From NCBI GenBank assembly GCA_947522735.1, contig CANNTZ010000025.1:1-30436 (forward strand): a stretch of DNA of 30,436 nucleotides, written 5' to 3'. Origin of the DNA: an uncultured Oscillospiraceae bacterium (GTDB lineage Bacteria; Bacillota; Clostridia; Oscillospirales; Ruminococcaceae). Every line of letters begins with the position of its first letter. The stretch's first letter is position 1. Position numbers and translations under genes: made by a program. The notes below the pieces were generated by a model, which saw only the letters and a list, made by a program, of their open reading frames with translations, was not told the origin of the DNA and searched no databases. Below, piece by piece: positions 22,968-30,436 of the stretch.

Positions 22968-24200
22968 ATGGAGAACAACGAAGGCTTCAAATATATTTCC
23001 GGCGGCGTCTGCGCGGCAAAGGGCTTTAAGGCCGCCGGTATCCACTGCGGAATCCGCAAAAACAAGAGCAAATACGACCTCGCGCTGATAGCTGCGGACA
23101 AAAACTGCGCAGCCGCCGCGGTTTATACCACAAACAAGGTCAAGGGCGCGCCGATAGCCGTGACACGCGCGAACATCGCGGACGGCTGTGCACGCGCGAT
23201 TATCTGCAACAGCGGCAACGCCAACACCTGCAACGCCGACGGCGAGCTCAAGGCGAAAATGATGTGCGATATTGCGGCGAGGGCGCTTGCTGTCGCGCCG
23301 GAGGATATCATTGTGGCCTCGACCGGCGTGATCGGGCTGACGCTTCCCATCGAGCCGATAGCGGAGCACGCGGACGAGCTTGCGGCAAAGCTCTCGGAAA
23401 CCGGCAGCGCTGACGCGAACCTTGCGATAATGACCACCGACACCGTCGAAAAGACGGCCGCGGTCGAGCTTGAGCTGGGCGGTAAAAAATGCCGTATCGG
23501 CGGAATTGCAAAGGGCTCCGGCATGATACACCCCAACATGGCGACGATGCTTTGTTTTCTGACGACAGACGTCGCCATTGCTCCCGCGGCGCTCCGGCAG
23601 GCACTCGGCGACTGTGTGGCAGACACCTTCAACATGATAAGCATCGACGGCGACACCTCCACCAACGATATGGTCTGCATCCTCGCAAGCGGCGAGGCGG
23701 GCAATCCCGTCATAGAGGGCGCGGGGCAGGAGCTTATGAATTTCACCGCCGCGCTGCACGCGGTATGCCGCGATATCGCGCGCAAGCTTGCCGCCGACGG
23801 AGAGGGCGCGTCGCGACTCATCGAATGCACCGTCAACGGCGCCTCCACCGTCGTGGACGCTCGCGTAGCCGCAAAAAGCGTCGTAGCCTCCAGCCTTTTC
23901 AAGGCGGCGATATTCGGAGCGGACGCAAACTGGGGCCGCGTGCTGTGCGCGCTCGGCTATTCCGGCGCGGAGCTTGACCCGATGAGGATAGACGTCGATA
24001 TGGCGTCAAAGAAAGGGAGGATAGCGGTATGCCGCGGCGGCTTCGGCGTGGCTTTTTCGGAGAAGGAGGCTATGGCGATACTCAGTGAAAAGGAGATATT
24101 CGTCACCGTGAATCTGAACGACGGCTGCTGCTCCGCCACCGCTTTCGGCTGCGACCTCACCTATGACTACGTCAAAATAAACGGCGATTACCGCACCTGA
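22968..24200 (+). CDS. argJ: Bifunctional glutamate N-acetyltransferase / ornithine acetyltransferase
   Basis: A 410-residue cytoplasmic enzyme that moves the acetyl group from N-acetylornithine to glutamate, closing the acetyl cycle. It is a self-cleaving proenzyme: KGSGMIHPNMAT-MLC marks the cut, with Thr 193 becoming the N-terminal nucleophile. Other conserved parts are AICNSGNANTCNADG (here IICNSGNANTCN) and SISIDGDTSTND-like text (SIDGDTSTNDMV). Its presence explains the absence of ArgE and allows ArgA to be dispensable. GGAGG lies eight bases before ATG 22968; 25 bases separate it from argC. Confidence 0.98.
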   Translation: MENNEGFKYISGGVCAAKGFKAAGIHCGIRKNKSKYDLALIAADKNCAAAAVYTTNKVKGAPIAVTRANIADGCARAIICNSGNANTCNADGELKAKMMCDIAARALAVAPEDIIVASTGVIGLTLPIEPIAEHADELAAKLSETGSADANLAIMTTDTVEKTAAVELELGGKKCRIGGIAKGSGMIHPNMATMLCFLTTDVAIAPAALRQALGDCVADTFNMISIDGDTSTNDMVCILASGEAGNPVIEGAGQELMNFTAALHAVCRDIARKLAADGEGASRLIECTVNGASTVVDARVAAKSVVASSLFKAAIFGADANWGRVLCALGYSGAELDPMRIDVDMASKKGRIAVCRGGFGVAFSEKEAMAILSEKEIFVTVNLNDGCCSATAFGCDLTYDYVKINGDYRT

Positions 24201-24217
24201 CAACGGAGGTGGCTGAG

Positions 24218-25069
24218 ATGAACGATCGGGACAAGGCGCAGGTGCTCACACAGGCGCTTCCATATATACAGAAATATTCCGGCAAGATAGTCGTGATAAA
24301 ATACGGCGGCAATGCAATGAAGGATGACGCGCTCAAGCGCTCCGTGATGAGCGACCTTGTGCTGCTGACGCTCGTCGGCGTCAGGGTGGTGCTGGTTCAC
24401 GGCGGCGGCCCGGAGATATCCGAGACGATGAGAAGGATGGGGCTGGAGCCGAAATTTGTCGACGGACTGCGCTATACCGACGCCGAGACTGCGAAGGTGG
24501 TGCAGATGGTGCTGGCGGGCAAGACCAACAAGGATCTCGTCGCGCTGATTCAGCGCAGCGGCGGGCGGGCGCTTGGACTGTGCGGCATCGACGGCGGCAT
24601 GATACGCGCAAGGAAACTGAAGGCGGAGCACGATCTCGGCTTTGTGGGAGAGGTGACCGGCATCGAGCCCGCGCCGATACTTGACGCGCTCAAAAACGGC
24701 TATATCCCGGTGGTTTCGACCGTCGGCTGTGACGGCGACGGCAACGTCTACAACATCAACGCCGACACGGCGGCCTCACGCATCGCCGCTACGCTTGGCG
24801 CGGAGAACATCATCCTGATGACCGACATTCGCGGCCTGCTGCGCGACAGGGACGACGAGGCTACGCTGATACCTGTGGTGCAGGTCAGCGAGGTGCCGTA
24901 TCTGATACGTCAGGGAATCATATCCGGCGGGATGATACCCAAGATAGAATGCTGCGTCGAGGCGGTGCGCCGCGGCGTAAAGCGCGCTTTCATCATCGAC
25001 GGGCGCATCGACCACGCGATACTCATCGAGATGCTCTCGGACGAGGGCATCGGCACGATGCTCCTGTGA
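24218..25069 (+). CDS. argB: Acetylglutamate kinase
   Basis: A 283-residue cytoplasmic amino-acid kinase phosphorylating N-acetylglutamate. The start is ATG 24218 with GGAGG eight bases upstream; the GTG at 24209 overlaps that ribosome site and is rejected. Motifs: VVIKYGGNAM (phosphate-binding), VLVHGGGPEI, the substrate-binding NADTAAS segment, and an IISGGMIPKIE C-terminal region. The long N-terminal helix (VLTQALPYIQKYSGK) is typical of hexameric, arginine-feedback-inhibited forms, so inhibition by arginine is likely but not proven. Confidence 0.98.
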   Translation: MNDRDKAQVLTQALPYIQKYSGKIVVIKYGGNAMKDDALKRSVMSDLVLLTLVGVRVVLVHGGGPEISETMRRMGLEPKFVDGLRYTDAETAKVVQMVLAGKTNKDLVALIQRSGGRALGLCGIDGGMIRARKLKAEHDLGFVGEVTGIEPAPILDALKNGYIPVVSTVGCDGDGNVYNINADTAASRIAATLGAENIILMTDIRGLLRDRDDEATLIPVVQVSEVPYLIRQGIISGGMIPKIECCVEAVRRGVKRAFIIDGRIDHAILIEMLSDEGIGTMLL

Positions 25070-25091
25070 AAACGGCGGGAGGACACATATA

Positions 25092-26276
25092 ATGTATACC
25101 CAGAGCTATGTCAACGAGCTGTATGACAAATATGTCGCGCATACCTACGGGCGCTTTCCGCTGACTGTGGTCTCCGGCAGGGGTGCGCGCTGCAAGGGGC
25201 TTGACGGACGCGAATATATCGACTTCACCTCCGGCATCGGCGTGAACTCGCTGGGCTTCTGCGACGACGAGTGGTGCGCCGCCGTCTCGGCGCAATGCGC
25301 GACGCTCAACCACGTCTCAAATCTTTACTATACCCTGCCCGGCGGACTGCTTGCCAAGGCGCTGTGCGAGCGCTCCGGCATGAGCTGCGTATTCTTTGGC
25401 AACTCCGGCGCGGAGGCCAACGAGGGCGCCATCAAGGCGGCGCGCGCATACAGCTTCAAAAAGTATGGCGCGTCCCGCAGCGGGATAGTCTCACTCGTCA
25501 ACTCCTTCCACGGCCGAACCGTCACCACCCTTGCGGCGACCGGGCAGGAGCATTATCACCGAATCTTTTTCCCGTTCACCGACGGCTTTGCTTACGCCAG
25601 GGCGGGCGATATCGGCGATGTGAAACGGCTGGCGGGCAGGGATACCTGTGCTGTGCTGCTCGAGCTGATACAGGGCGAGGGCGGAGTTATCGCCCTTGAC
25701 CGCAATTTTGTAAGGGCGGTGAGCGCCTTTTGCGTCGAGAACGATATACTGCTGATTGTTGACGAGGTTCAAACCGGCGTTGGACGAACCGGCAAATTTT
25801 ACGCGTATCAGAACTACGGCGTCCTTCCGGACATCGTAACCTCGGCAAAGGGGCTTGCGGGCGGTCTGCCTATCGGCGCGGTGCTGCTCGGCAAAAAGTG
25901 CCGGGACGCGCTTGGAGCGGGCGAGCACGGCTCCACCTTTGGCGCGAACCCTGTCTGCTGCGCGGGCGGGCTTGCCGTCATGGAGCGGCTGACGGACGAA
26001 TTCCTCGAAGAGGTGGCCGCGAAGGGCGAGCATTTCCGCAAAAGGCTGCTGAACATGCCGGGGGTCAAGGGCGTGTCCGGACTGGGGCTGATGATCGGCG
26101 TCGAGATCGAGGGCATCACGGCACGGGACGCCGCCAACGCATGCCTCGAACGCGGGCTGCTGGTGCTGACCGCCAAGGACAGGGTGCGGCTGCTGCCGCC
26201 GCTGACGATAGACGGAGCCGACATTGACGCCGGGCTTGACATATTACAGGACGTATTGGGAGGTCTTGCAAAATGA
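25092..26276 (+). CDS. argD: Acetylornithine aminotransferase
   Basis: A 394-residue cytoplasmic PLP enzyme converting N-acetylglutamate semialdehyde plus glutamate to N-acetylornithine. Class III transaminase motifs: ARCKGLDGREYIDFTSGIG in the N-domain, FGNSGAEANEGAIK (phosphate site), DEVQTGVGRTG with the PLP-interacting Asp, and the Schiff-base Lys 253 in TSAKGLAGG. GGAGG lies nine bases before ATG 25092. Its stop overlaps the argF start. Confidence 0.97.
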   Translation: MYTQSYVNELYDKYVAHTYGRFPLTVVSGRGARCKGLDGREYIDFTSGIGVNSLGFCDDEWCAAVSAQCATLNHVSNLYYTLPGGLLAKALCERSGMSCVFFGNSGAEANEGAIKAARAYSFKKYGASRSGIVSLVNSFHGRTVTTLAATGQEHYHRIFFPFTDGFAYARAGDIGDVKRLAGRDTCAVLLELIQGEGGVIALDRNFVRAVSAFCVENDILLIVDEVQTGVGRTGKFYAYQNYGVLPDIVTSAKGLAGGLPIGAVLLGKKCRDALGAGEHGSTFGANPVCCAGGLAVMERLTDEFLEEVAAKGEHFRKRLLNMPGVKGVSGLGLMIGVEIEGITARDAANACLERGLLVLTAKDRVRLLPPLTIDGADIDAGLDILQDVLGGLAK

Positions 26277-27196
26277 AGCATCTTTTAAAGCTGCTCGATC
26301 TGACCGGCGAGGAGATCATCAAGCTTTTGAATCTCGCCGACCAGCTAAAATACGAGACGAAGCACGGCATTGCGCACCCGAGGCTTGCAGGCAAGACTCT
26401 GGCAATGATATTCACCAAGGCCTCCACCCGCACGCGCGTATCGTTCGAGACGGGCATGTACCAGCTTGGCGGCTTTCCGATGTTTCTGTCGGGCCACGAG
26501 CTCCAGCTTGGCCGCGGCGAGCCGATCGAGGACACGGCGCGGGTGCTCTCGCGCTATGTCAACGGCATCATGATCCGCACCTACAGGCAGCAGGACGTCG
26601 AGGAGCTTGCAAAATACGGCAGTGTGCCGGTCATCAACGGATTAACCGACTTCTGTCATCCCTGTCAGGTGCTCGCCGACCTGATGACGGTACGCGAATA
26701 CAAGGGGCGGCTTGACGGACTGAAGCTGTGCTATATCGGCGACGGCAACAACATGGCGAACTCGCTGATCGTCGGCGGGCTGAAAACTGGGATGAGGGTG
26801 TCGGTCGGCTGTCCCAGAGGCTATGAGCCGGACACGGCGGTGCTGGATTTTGCCGAGGGCTGCGACGGCTTCACGCTGACGGACGACATATTTGAAGCTG
26901 CGGCGGATGCAGACGTTATTTATACCGACGTCTGGGCGTCGATGGGCATGGAGGACGAGGCGGAGGAGCGCCGGAGGATATTCAAAGGCTATTGCGTCGG
27001 GCGCGAGCTTGTCGCGGCGGCCAAGCCGGACGTGATGCTGCAACACTGCTTACCGGCGCACCGCGGCGAGGAGATTTCGGCGGAGCTGTTCGAGGCGCAT
27101 GCCGGAGAGATATTCGATGAGGCCGAGAACCGTCTGCATGCACAAAAGGCGGTGCTCGTCACACTGCTTGCCTCGACGGAGAGCAGTGTCCGTTGA
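26273..27196 (+). CDS. argF: Ornithine carbamoyltransferase
   Basis: A 307-residue cytoplasmic enzyme forming citrulline from ornithine and carbamoyl phosphate. The carbamoyl-phosphate motif STRTR is at 51-55, the FCHPCQ-type motif (DFCHPCQVLADL) follows, and the ornithine/catalytic motif HCLP is at 258-261. The start ATG overlaps the argD stop (ATGA). Carbamoyl-phosphate synthase genes are not in the window. A strong terminator follows, so this is the end of the cluster. Confidence 0.97.
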   Translation: MKHLLKLLDLTGEEIIKLLNLADQLKYETKHGIAHPRLAGKTLAMIFTKASTRTRVSFETGMYQLGGFPMFLSGHELQLGRGEPIEDTARVLSRYVNGIMIRTYRQQDVEELAKYGSVPVINGLTDFCHPCQVLADLMTVREYKGRLDGLKLCYIGDGNNMANSLIVGGLKTGMRVSVGCPRGYEPDTAVLDFAEGCDGFTLTDDIFEAAADADVIYTDVWASMGMEDEAEERRRIFKGYCVGRELVAAAKPDVMLQHCLPAHRGEEISAELFEAHAGEIFDEAENRLHAQKAVLVTLLASTESSVR

Positions 27197-27256
27197 TGTG
27201 GCCGGCTTTCGCGCAGCTTGGCCCCCGCGCAGATGCGTGTGAAGGCAAAAAAAGAC

Positions 27257-27314
27257 GCGCCGGGCGGGAGAGGAGAAGACCGTTGATGGTTTTCTTCTCT
27301 CCCGCCTTTGGCGC
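27257..27314. terminator. Terminator at the end of the arg cluster
   Basis: An extended hairpin: GCGCC (27257-27261) with GGCGC (27310-27314), and inside it GGCGGGAGAG...AAGA with TCTTCTCTCCCGCC, with a small bulge. It is preceded by an A-run and followed by ACCTTTATG; it can serve both the plus-strand arg genes and the convergent minus-strand gene. Confidence 0.8.
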
Positions 27315-27347
27315 ACCTTTATGAAAAGGGCCGCGGAAAAAGACGCC

Positions 27348-29213
27348 TTACCTCCGGATAGTAACTGCTGCGTCGATGCTCTGCGCGTGCGCGGTGAGGG
27401 TGGTGCGGTAAAGATGATCGCCCCAGTTTGCGCGCAGCGAGGGGTCGTTCTCGGTGTCGATCTCCTCCGTCTTAGCAGTAAAGAGCGCGGCGTCGTAGGC
27501 AAGCTCGGTTCCGGAGACGAAAATGTGTCCGGGAGTGGAGACAGGCGGCTCGTTTGTGATAAAATGCAGCGATATGTCAGAGACGCGGTCACACTCCACC
27601 TGCTGAGATATCGTGACGGTCCCCGCAGCGCGGTCGAGCGAGACGGTGCGCACGCACCTTTTGACGCCGGCCTGCGGCTTATAGGACGTGCTGAGATCGA
27701 ACTCCGCGTAGGCATAGCTGTCGCTGTCGCCGCTTCTGGCGCGGGAAAGCCCCGCCGCGCCAACGCTTTGGCCGCAGCCGTTGACCGTTATTGCGTTGTG
27801 ATTCTCGGTCTGCACGAGAAAATGATCGTATCGGTAACGATTGTCGATGACCTTGCGGCTGTAGCGCACATTGCCAAGGTCGATGTAGACCGGCTTGCCG
27901 TCGAGGCAGAGGATAAATTCGCCGCCGTCAAGATGCCGGTCGGATTCGCCGTTGTGCCCGATGGCTCCGACGAAAAAGCCCTTGCCGCTACCGGGGTTTT
28001 CGCGCGCGCAGAAGCATTGCAGCGTGTCGTACCAGACGTAGCCGAGATAGGGCGCGCTCCTGCCGGAGACGGACGGGCGATGTGTCGTGGTGAAATATTC
28101 CATATATGTGAACGGATTGTAGGAGCCGTAGTTGTATATCTCGCTCCGGCCGGAGGAGCTCTCGTAATCGGAGAAGAGCAACGCGCCGAGCTCCTCCATT
28201 AGGCCGTCCTTCATTGCGACGCCAAAGTTATAGACCTCGCTGCCGATGACCTGATCGTTGATATAGGTGCAGTAGCCGTGGTTGAAAAAGCCCCTGCCGT
28301 CCACGTGCATCTTATAGAAGAAGGAGGCTATGCGGTGGACGCGCTCGTCGCCAAAGAGGTCAAGCCTTCCGTCCGACGCGAGCAGAAGCAGCTTGAGAGC
28401 GATATATAGCGAGCCGCCGCTGACGCCCCAATAGGTTATGCCCTCGCTGTTGCCGCCGTCGGCTGGGAAATGGCTCAGGAAGCTCTCGACAAATTTGAGC
28501 GCCAGTCCTGTGCCCAGCGCTCGCTTTTTCGGGTTGCGCTCGATGAGCAGCGTGACCGCAAGGCAGTTGGCCGTGCACCAGATGTGCCAGTTGTGCACAT
28601 GCGAGCTCATCCACCAGAAGTCGCGGCGATAGCAGAACGGCTCGATGATGCGGCGCTCCAGCTCGCGCTCAATGCGTTCGGTGATGAGATAGCTCACCTC
28701 ATCCAGCCTGTTCCGAAGCACGGAATATACCCACGCGAGGCAGGCGCCGGTCTCGGCGGAGAAAAGGTCGATCTGCGGATCGTTCACGTCGGGCAGCGGG
28801 CGGGTGCTGTCATTGTCCCAGCCGCCCTCAAGCCCCTGCCAGTTGTGCGCCGGATAGACCCACGTTGATTCCTCGCAGATGCTCCAGATGATGTCGATTA
28901 TCGGGTCGATGAAGCGCCCGCTGTGCTCGTAGCACTCGGCGGCGGTCAGGAGCATCAGACTGCTGCGGCGGAATCCGGCGACGTCGTCATAGTCACGCTC
29001 GCCGGTGCGGAAATAGTTCATGTATTCTGTCGCGGTGAAGTGGTGCGGCGGCTCCTTGGCGCAGCGCTCGGCCGCGGCTATCACCCACTTGCGAATTTTA
29101 CCGTCCACTGCGTCCCAGCGTGCGTCGCCCCACTCCGGAAAGGGCCGGAACTGCTCTCTCGACAACAGCATGTCGGGCAGCTTCTCCCGGAGAGCGTTGT
29201 AGTCATATCCCAT
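27348..29213 (-). CDS. Heparinase II/III-like protein (putative polysaccharide lyase)
   Basis: A 621-residue protein with no signal peptide, so probably cytoplasmic. The N-terminal two-thirds is an all-helical barrel with HVHNWHIW (about 205-212) and GGNSEGITYWGVSGG (about 253-267), the pattern seen in heparinase II/III-type lyases; the C-terminal third (about 400-621) is beta-rich, as in the Hepar_II_III domain, with HNGESDRHLDGGEFIL and YDHFLVQTENHNAITVNG, where conserved His residues sit. These families cleave uronic-acid-containing chains by beta-elimination. A cytoplasmic form suggests action on imported oligosaccharides. The ATG has AAGGAG upstream. Confidence 0.7.
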   Translation of the reverse strand: MGYDYNALREKLPDMLLSREQFRPFPEWGDARWDAVDGKIRKWVIAAAERCAKEPPHHFTATEYMNYFRTGERDYDDVAGFRRSSLMLLTAAECYEHSGRFIDPIIDIIWSICEESTWVYPAHNWQGLEGGWDNDSTRPLPDVNDPQIDLFSAETGACLAWVYSVLRNRLDEVSYLITERIERELERRIIEPFCYRRDFWWMSSHVHNWHIWCTANCLAVTLLIERNPKKRALGTGLALKFVESFLSHFPADGGNSEGITYWGVSGGSLYIALKLLLLASDGRLDLFGDERVHRIASFFYKMHVDGRGFFNHGYCTYINDQVIGSEVYNFGVAMKDGLMEELGALLFSDYESSSGRSEIYNYGSYNPFTYMEYFTTTHRPSVSGRSAPYLGYVWYDTLQCFCARENPGSGKGFFVGAIGHNGESDRHLDGGEFILCLDGKPVYIDLGNVRYSRKVIDNRYRYDHFLVQTENHNAITVNGCGQSVGAAGLSRARSGDSDSYAYAEFDLSTSYKPQAGVKRCVRTVSLDRAAGTVTISQQVECDRVSDISLHFITNEPPVSTPGHIFVSGTELAYDAALFTAKTEEIDTENDPSLRANWGDHLYRTTLTAHAQSIDAAVTIRR

Positions 29214-29332
29214 AAATCATCACTCCTTACAGTGTCGTTAACCCTATTGTAAGCCAAACGGAGCGTGTTTACTATATGATTTCTGCTGCGTTTTATGTAA
29301 ATCCTGCAATTTCGGTTTTGCAAGAGACATGG

Positions 29333-29370
29333 CGCGGCCCCCGCATAAATCGGTTCATGCGGGGGCCGCG
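29333..29370. terminator. Strong GC hairpin between isomerase and lyase genes
   Basis: Perfect 14-base arms CGCGGCCCCCGCAT (29333-29346) and ATGCGGGGGCCGCG (29357-29370). There is no T-run on either side, so it may pause transcription or protect an mRNA end rather than act alone as a terminator. Confidence 0.65.
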
Positions 29371-29387
29371 GCGGTGTATGTGCGTTA

Positions 29388-30119
29388 TCAGAGCGCAAAG
29401 ATGTTGTCAATGCCGGTCTTGACGGCGGTGAACTGGTCGGCCTCGGTCTCGTCCTCGAGGACGAACCATTTTACGCCGAGGCTCTGCGCGTGGGAGACAA
29501 TCTTCTTTATCTCCACCTTGCCGGTTCCGGCGGGCAGACCGTGCTTCTCGTCTCCGTCCTTGACGTGGATAAGGCCGATGCGATCCTTATATTTGTCAAG
29601 ATACTCAATGGCGTCCACTCCGGCGCGATAGAGCCAATAGATATCGAACTGCACGCCCACTCTGCTTCCGAGCTTCTCCATCATGACGTCGTAGGCATAA
29701 CGCCCGCCGTCCTGCTCGAATTTGACGAACTCGTGCGAGTGGTTGTGATAGTACAGCTTCATGCCGCAGGCCGCAAGCTTGTCGGCCATCTCGCCGAGCT
29801 CGGCGGTCTGCGCCTGCACCTGCTCCCAGTTGTCAAAGGGCGCCCATGCGCAGACGAGGTTGGTGTTGCCAAGCACCTTGTTATAGGCGACGAGCTCGTC
29901 GAAATGCTCGTGCATTTCGGGCAGGCCGTGGTGTACGCTGGTGGTGAAAAGGCCGAGAGAATCAAGCTTTGCGCGCATCTCCTCCGCCTTGATGCCGCCG
30001 TAGCCCGCAAATTCAACGCCCTTGAAGCCGAGAGCCGCGACCTTTTCAAGAGAGCCGAAGAAATCCTTCGCCGTCTCGTTTCTGATGGAATAGAGCTGAA
30101 GTGCAAGATTGAGTTCCAT
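29388..30119 (-). CDS. Sugar phosphate isomerase/epimerase-like TIM-barrel protein
   Basis: A 243-residue cytoplasmic protein of the AP endonuclease 2 / xylose isomerase-like family. It begins ELNLALQLYSIRNE and has GFKGVEFAGYGG, LYYHNHSHEF (metal-binding His), VGVQFDIYW (metal-binding Asp), HVKDGD and a final FVLEDET, the usual metal ligands in order along the barrel. Members isomerise or epimerise sugars or act on inositol-like compounds; the substrate is unknown. It starts 21 bases after the oxidoreductase stop with AAGGA upstream, in a co-directional operon. Confidence 0.88.
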   Translation of the reverse strand: MELNLALQLYSIRNETAKDFFGSLEKVAALGFKGVEFAGYGGIKAEEMRAKLDSLGLFTTSVHHGLPEMHEHFDELVAYNKVLGNTNLVCAWAPFDNWEQVQAQTAELGEMADKLAACGMKLYYHNHSHEFVKFEQDGGRYAYDVMMEKLGSRVGVQFDIYWLYRAGVDAIEYLDKYKDRIGLIHVKDGDEKHGLPAGTGKVEIKKIVSHAQSLGVKWFVLEDETEADQFTAVKTGIDNIFAL

Positions 30120-30140
30120 TGTTCACGTTTCCTTTCTATA

Positions 30141-30436
30141 TCAGTCAAAATATACCGGCCTGCCGGTCTTGGCAGATTCGTATATGGCCTCGAGGATGCG
30201 GGTGACGACGATTGCCTGCTCCGGCTTGGTGTAGACCTCGGTGTCGTTGACGACGGCGTTGATCCAGCGCTTTGCCTCGATCAGCTCCGGTGTCTCGGCA
30301 ACTCCGTCGTAGAACGCCACTCCTCCCGCGGAGAGGTCGGGCTTCTCGACATACTGCTTGCCGTATTTTACGCCGTTGATGCGCAGGCCGTCGTGCATGT
30401 CCGCACCGGCCTTGGTGCCGCACAGCTGCGTGGAGG
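30141..30436 (-). CDS. C-terminal end of a Gfo/Idh/MocA oxidoreductase (start outside window)
   Basis: The last 98 codons are visible and the frame stays open to the window edge. The text QLCGTKAGADMHDGLRING, then the final VTRILEAIYESAKTGRPVYFD, is the usual ending of NAD(P)-dependent sugar or inositol dehydrogenases of this family. The Rossmann domain is outside the window. It precedes the isomerase-like gene by 21 bases; the pairing of this family with an AP endonuclease 2-like protein is common in sugar-oxidation operons. Confidence 0.85.
   Translation of the reverse strand, partial: STQLCGTKAGADMHDGLRINGVKYGKQYVEKPDLSAGGVAFYDGVAETPELIEAKRWINAVVNDTEVYTKPEQAIVVTRILEAIYESAKTGRPVYFD

Noticed and set aside
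1..30436. tRNA genes, CRISPR arrays, transposases
   Set aside because: Scanning by eye for T-loop signatures, regularly spaced repeats and transposase motifs found none.

Overview
The window looks like chromosome from an anaerobic Clostridia-type Firmicute, probably a gut commensal. The evidence is near-consensus sigma-A promoters, strong GGAGG ribosome sites, a lipoprotein-dependent CUT1-type sugar ABC transporter beside a YesM/YesN two-component system, MgtE, and an arginine cluster with an ArgR/AhrC operator. Most genes are GC-rich (39/60 in a hand count of bases 21121-21180). Two stretches are visibly poorer in GC: the mcrBC region (28/60 at 1681-1740) and the HEPN-like gene (27/60 at 15181-15240). 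Both also differ in content from the metabolic genes around them. No tRNA, rRNA, CRISPR array or transposase gene was recognised.

Layout. 1-2263: the end of an EVE-domain McrB and a complete McrC, a modified-DNA restriction system. 2264-2530: two terminator-like hairpins, then what looks like the first dozen codons of a destroyed second ABC permease. 2528-5423 (minus): an LplB-type permease and a large sugar-binding lipoprotein, separated by a 22-bp hairpin. 5784-9110 (plus): the divergent YesN-type response regulator and YesM-type sensor kinase that probably control them. 9175-10860 (minus): mgtE behind a consensus promoter and a 30-codon leader ORF. 10861-12438 (minus): a nitroreductase and a WYL regulator, with overlapping palindromes at the promoter. 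12552-14302 (minus): two overlapping RimK-like ATP-grasp ligase genes. 14303-16095: a mostly non-coding, AT-richer accessory stretch holding an ApeA/HEPN-like gene. 16096-18594: aspartase and a divergent LysR regulator with interlocked promoters. 19060-27196 (plus): an ARG box, then argG, argH, argC, argJ, argB, argD and argF. 27348-30436 (minus): a heparinase II/III-like protein, a sugar isomerase-like protein and the end of a Gfo/Idh/MocA oxidoreductase.

How the genes fit together. The arg cluster is a full glutamate-to-arginine route by the acetyl-recycling pathway (ArgJ replaces ArgE), except for N-acetylglutamate kinase priming partners and carbamoyl phosphate synthase outside the window; aspartase next door handles aspartate, which ArgG consumes. 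The YesMN/ABC unit and the terminal lyase/isomerase/oxidoreductase unit both point to use of complex, probably uronic-acid-containing glycans. The ABC transporter seems to have lost its second permease at the junction with the restriction island.

The most notable points are the permease scar at the mcrBC junction, the mgtE leader ORF, the tandem ATP-grasp pair, the HEPN-like gene in an AT-richer island, and the operator predictions (ARG box, WYL dyads, overlapping aspA/lysR promoters). I did not find a clearly new multi-gene system; the ATP-grasp pair and the HEPN-like gene are the best candidates for undescribed function.
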